Source of the DNA: Micrococcaceae bacterium UBA4005
GTDB lineage: Bacteria; Actinomycetota; Actinomycetes; Actinomycetales; Micrococcaceae
NCBI GenBank assembly: GCA_002384315.1
Contig: DGBL01000229.1
Location: forward strand, 14,906-33,939
Length of the DNA: 19,034 nt
Reading direction: 5' to 3'
Shown here: positions 17,105-19,034 of the stretch, piece after piece
Numbering within the stretch: position 1 is the first letter of the stretch
How the letters are laid out: each line of letters opens with the position of its first letter
Program-made: the position numbers and the translations under genes
Notes under the pieces: model-generated
What the model saw: only the letters and a program-made list of their open reading frames with translations
The model's database searches: none
Told to the model about the DNA's origin: nothing

Positions 17105-17121
17105 TTCTACGTAGCGTAGAA
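17105..17121. promoter_or_regulatory. Operator O2, 17-bp perfect palindrome (central)
   Basis: TTCTACG-TAG-CGTAGAA. Its centre is 23 bp from that of O1 and 32 bp from that of O3. Together O1 and O2 form a larger inverted repeat with 17-bp arms and a 6-bp spacer (17099-17104). Confidence 0.7.
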
Positions 17122-17136
17122 CAAATCCGCGCAAGA

Positions 17137-17153
17137 TTCTACGCAACGTAGAA
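17137..17153. promoter_or_regulatory. Operator O3, 17-bp perfect palindrome (blaI-proximal)
   Basis: TTCTACG-CAA-CGTAGAA, with the same half-sites as O1 and O2. It lies 113 bp upstream of the BlaI-type ATG. A TAGAAT hexamer (17149-17154) overlaps its right half-site and could be a -10 element for the repressor gene, although no matching -35 is seen. Confidence 0.7.
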
Positions 17154-17266
17154 TTTCGGCTTTAATGCGTGTAAATTAGAGGCATAGGTTGTGGATGTGG
17201 AACTCCTCCACCCGGATTGACTCCTGGATTTCCCACGGAGCGGTACGGAATGATCGAAGGAAAATA

Positions 17267-17635
17267 ATGGCAACGCTCGGAGACCTCGAACGCACTGTGA
17301 TGGACTTGCTGTGGGCCGCGCCGGAGGCGATGACAGCCAACGTGCTGCGGGATTCGATCGCGCATACTCCGGCGGGCACGCCCGCCGGACGCGAACTGGC
17401 AGTGACCACCGTACTGACTGTGCTCTCCCGGCTGGAGAAGAAGGGGCTGGTGGAGCGCGAACGCGACAGCCGCCCGCACCGCTACCGCGCAACAACGAGC
17501 CGTGCGGATCACACCGCGGAACTGATGCACGATGTTTTAGTGACAGCACCAGACCGCGAGGCAGTGCTCGCACGGTTCATCGGCAACGTCTCGGAGACCG
17601 AAGCCCAGACCTTGCGCAAGTTGCTCGGCGGCTGA
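17267..17635 (+). CDS. BlaI/MecI/CopY-family winged-helix transcriptional repressor
   Basis: This 122-aa protein has the BlaI-family layout. An N-terminal winged helix (about 3-75) includes ATLGDLERTVMDLLW at the start and the recognition-helix region LAVTTVLTVLSRLEKKGLVE (about 44-63) followed by the wing RERDSRPHRYRAT. The C-terminal dimerisation helices (about 78-120) contain VLARFIGNVSE, near the site where BlaI proteins are cut. In classical systems the repressor binds dyad operators as a dimer and is inactivated by proteolysis dependent on the partner M56 protease. The ATG at 17267 has AAGGA 6 nt upstream; the upstream in-frame extension is untranslated leader. It is divergent from cydA and 7 bp before the protease gene. 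Confidence 0.93.
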   Translation: MATLGDLERTVMDLLWAAPEAMTANVLRDSIAHTPAGTPAGRELAVTTVLTVLSRLEKKGLVERERDSRPHRYRATTSRADHTAELMHDVLVTAPDREAVLARFIGNVSETEAQTLRKLLGG

Positions 17636-17642
17636 ACCGACG

Positions 17643-18611
17643 GTGATCTGGGCGTCGTACTTTCTGGCGGCCCTCGCCGTCATCCTCGCCTGGCCCGCCC
17701 CGATTGCCCTCTCCCGGGCCCGGTGGCCCGCGCGCTCACCGTTTACCGCGATGATCCTATGGCAGTCGATCGCCCTTGGCGGAGGCCTCTCGATGATCGG
17801 GGCCATGCTCGTCTGGGGTCTGGCCCCGTTGGGTGATGACCTAATTTCCGCGACAGCCGCACTAGTCCAGATAGTAGGCTCTGGTCAATCAGCGGACACG
17901 CTCGGCGTCATTCATGTCTTCGCGCTAAGCGCCGCCGCCCTGCTGGGAATGCACCTGGTTTTTACTCTCATGCTGACCTTTGTCCGGATCGAGCGGCAAC
18001 GCCACCGCCACCGCGACATGCTCAACCTGCTCAGTTTCCCTGTAGACGGAAATCCTTCCACGCGTGTCATCAATCATCCATCGCCCGTTGCATACTGCCT
18101 TCCCGGCGGCGCCCGCTCCGTTACCGTTCTCTCGGATGGGCTGCTGCAGCTGCTGACGCGCAGCGAACTTGAGGCGGTCCTCATCCACGAGCGGGCACAC
18201 CTGAATCAGCGCCACCACCTGCTCCTGTGGGCCTTTGCCGCCTGGCGTTCGGCCATTCCCTGGCTCCCCACCTCGCAGCTGGCGCACCGGGCAGTCAACG
18301 AACTGATCGAGATGCTCGCCGACGACGAAGCGCTCAAATCAGTCGATGAAACCACCCTGATGCGTGCGATCGCCGTGGTTGCCGCAGGGACAGGACCACA
18401 GGGGGCAACAGATCCCCGCGGCGGCAGTTCTGCCCTCGGCCCGTCCCAGCCCGAGGCCATTCAGGAGTACCCGCTCGCCACCGCCCAGCGGGTCCAGCGG
18501 CTGCTCACGCCGCAGCCTGCGCTATCCCTTGCCCAGCAGGGCGGCGTACTGAGCGCCTCGGCGCTCCTGCTTGCCATACCGCCGCTGCTACTGCTGATGC
18601 CGCTTCGCTAA
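17643..18611 (+). CDS. M56-family (BlaR1-like) membrane zinc metalloprotease
   Basis: This 322-aa protein has hydrophobic segments near residues 2-22, 34-60, 88-114 and 302-321. A cytoplasmic zinc-protease domain shows the HExxH motif as HERAH (182-186) and the third ligand in EMLADDEA (E223). It lacks the C-terminal penicillin-binding sensor domain of staphylococcal BlaR1 or MecR1, which are nearly 600 residues. It therefore resembles the short M56 partners of actinobacterial BlaI proteins, such as M. tuberculosis Rv1845c. Its likely job is to destroy the neighbouring repressor when stimulated, but the signal is unknown. The GTG start is 7 bp after the repressor stop, so the two are co-transcribed and probably coupled. 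The stop codon overlaps the parE stop on the opposite strand. Confidence 0.9.
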   Translation: MIWASYFLAALAVILAWPAPIALSRARWPARSPFTAMILWQSIALGGGLSMIGAMLVWGLAPLGDDLISATAALVQIVGSGQSADTLGVIHVFALSAAALLGMHLVFTLMLTFVRIERQRHRHRDMLNLLSFPVDGNPSTRVINHPSPVAYCLPGGARSVTVLSDGLLQLLTRSELEAVLIHERAHLNQRHHLLLWAFAAWRSAIPWLPTSQLAHRAVNELIEMLADDEALKSVDETTLMRAIAVVAAGTGPQGATDPRGGSSALGPSQPEAIQEYPLATAQRVQRLLTPQPALSLAQQGGVLSASALLLAIPPLLLLMPLR

Positions 18612-19034
18612 ACGTCGATCCGTTCGCGATCAAGGCTGGAAGCACCGGCGATGATGAAATCCTTGCGCGGAGCGACATCGCTGCCCATGAGCAGCTCAAA
18701 CACGCGCTCAGCCGACTCCGCTTCCTGGATCCTGACTCGCCGCAAGGTCCGATGCCTCGGGTCCATGGTGGTTTCCGCCAATTGGTCGGCGTCCATTTCC
18801 CCCAGGCCCTTGTACCGCTGGATCGGCTCCTTGAACCGCCGACCGGCTTTGGCCATCGCCGCCAGCAGCTGCTGGAGTTCCTTTTCCGAATAGGTATAGA
18901 TCATCTCGTTGGGTTTCGAGCCGGGGTTGATCTGTTCGACCCGGTGCAGCGGCGGGACAGCAGCGTAGACTCGTCCGGCTTCGACGAGCGGGCGCATATA
19001 ACGGAAGAAGAGGGTCAGCAGCAGCGTGCGGATG
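18608..19034 (-). CDS. parE: DNA topoisomerase IV subunit B, C-terminal part only
   Basis: These are the last 141 residues of a GyrB/ParE-type topoisomerase subunit; the ATPase and most of the Toprim domain lie beyond the right edge. The fragment begins IRTLLLTLFFRYMRPLVEAG then RVYAAVPPLHR and contains the highly conserved IQRYKGLGEMDADQLAETTM segment. Downstream is RVFELLMGSDVAPRKDFII, and the C-terminus is SSLDRERIDV. That ending, rather than the GyrB-type tail, and the nearby parC favour ParE over GyrB. The TAG stop (18608-18610) shares bases with the TAA stop of the M56 protease gene on the plus strand, leaving no intergenic space and no hairpin between them. Confidence 0.88.
   Translation of the reverse strand, partial: IRTLLLTLFFRYMRPLVEAGRVYAAVPPLHRVEQINPGSKPNEMIYTYSEKELQQLLAAMAKAGRRFKEPIQRYKGLGEMDADQLAETTMDPRHRTLRRVRIQEAESAERVFELLMGSDVAPRKDFIIAGASSLDRERIDV

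Overview
This is a high-GC, gene-dense chromosomal segment from an actinobacterium, most likely a member of the Micrococcales (an Arthrobacter or Micrococcaceae relative). The evidence is the set of actinobacterial families (DUF3093, DUF4193, SepH, DUF5998, an N-terminal-GNAT protein acetyltransferase fused to an acyl-CoA synthetase-like core, a fused CydDC) and the bias toward G/C-ending codons. The genus assignment is inference. No rRNA, tRNA, CRISPR array, phage or insertion sequence was seen.

Left block (1-2531): the 5' end of dut (minus), a DUF3093 membrane protein (plus), a DUF4193 zinc-ribbon protein (minus) and the cell-division regulator gene sepH (plus). Three tandem 15-bp repeats follow sepH, and part of them forms a hairpin between the converging sepH and tdk transcripts.

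Central minus-strand operon (7934 down to 2593): a 902-aa GNAT/acyl-CoA-synthetase-like protein acetyltransferase, DUF5998, a type I phosphodiesterase/nucleotide pyrophosphatase-like protein, and thymidine kinase. Spacing is tight and the last two genes overlap. The acetyltransferase has a possible promoter whose -10 element lies 6 nt from its ATG.

Topoisomerase IV and cytochrome bd (8072-19034): parC (plus) and the 3' end of parE (minus, running off the window) flank about 8 kb. That interval holds a decayed GNAT acetyltransferase gene, the cytochrome bd oxidase operon cydA-cydB-cydDC (minus), and a divergent pair encoding a BlaI/MecI-type winged-helix repressor and an M56 (BlaR1-like) membrane metalloprotease.

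The most interesting signal is in the cydA-blaI intergenic region. It carries three perfect 17-bp palindromes of the form TTCTACG-N3-CGTAGAA. Two of them are exact reverse complements of each other, 6 bp apart. Together with the adjacent BlaI/M56 pair, which lacks a beta-lactam sensor domain, this suggests a proteolysis-triggered switch that controls the terminal oxidase rather than antibiotic resistance.
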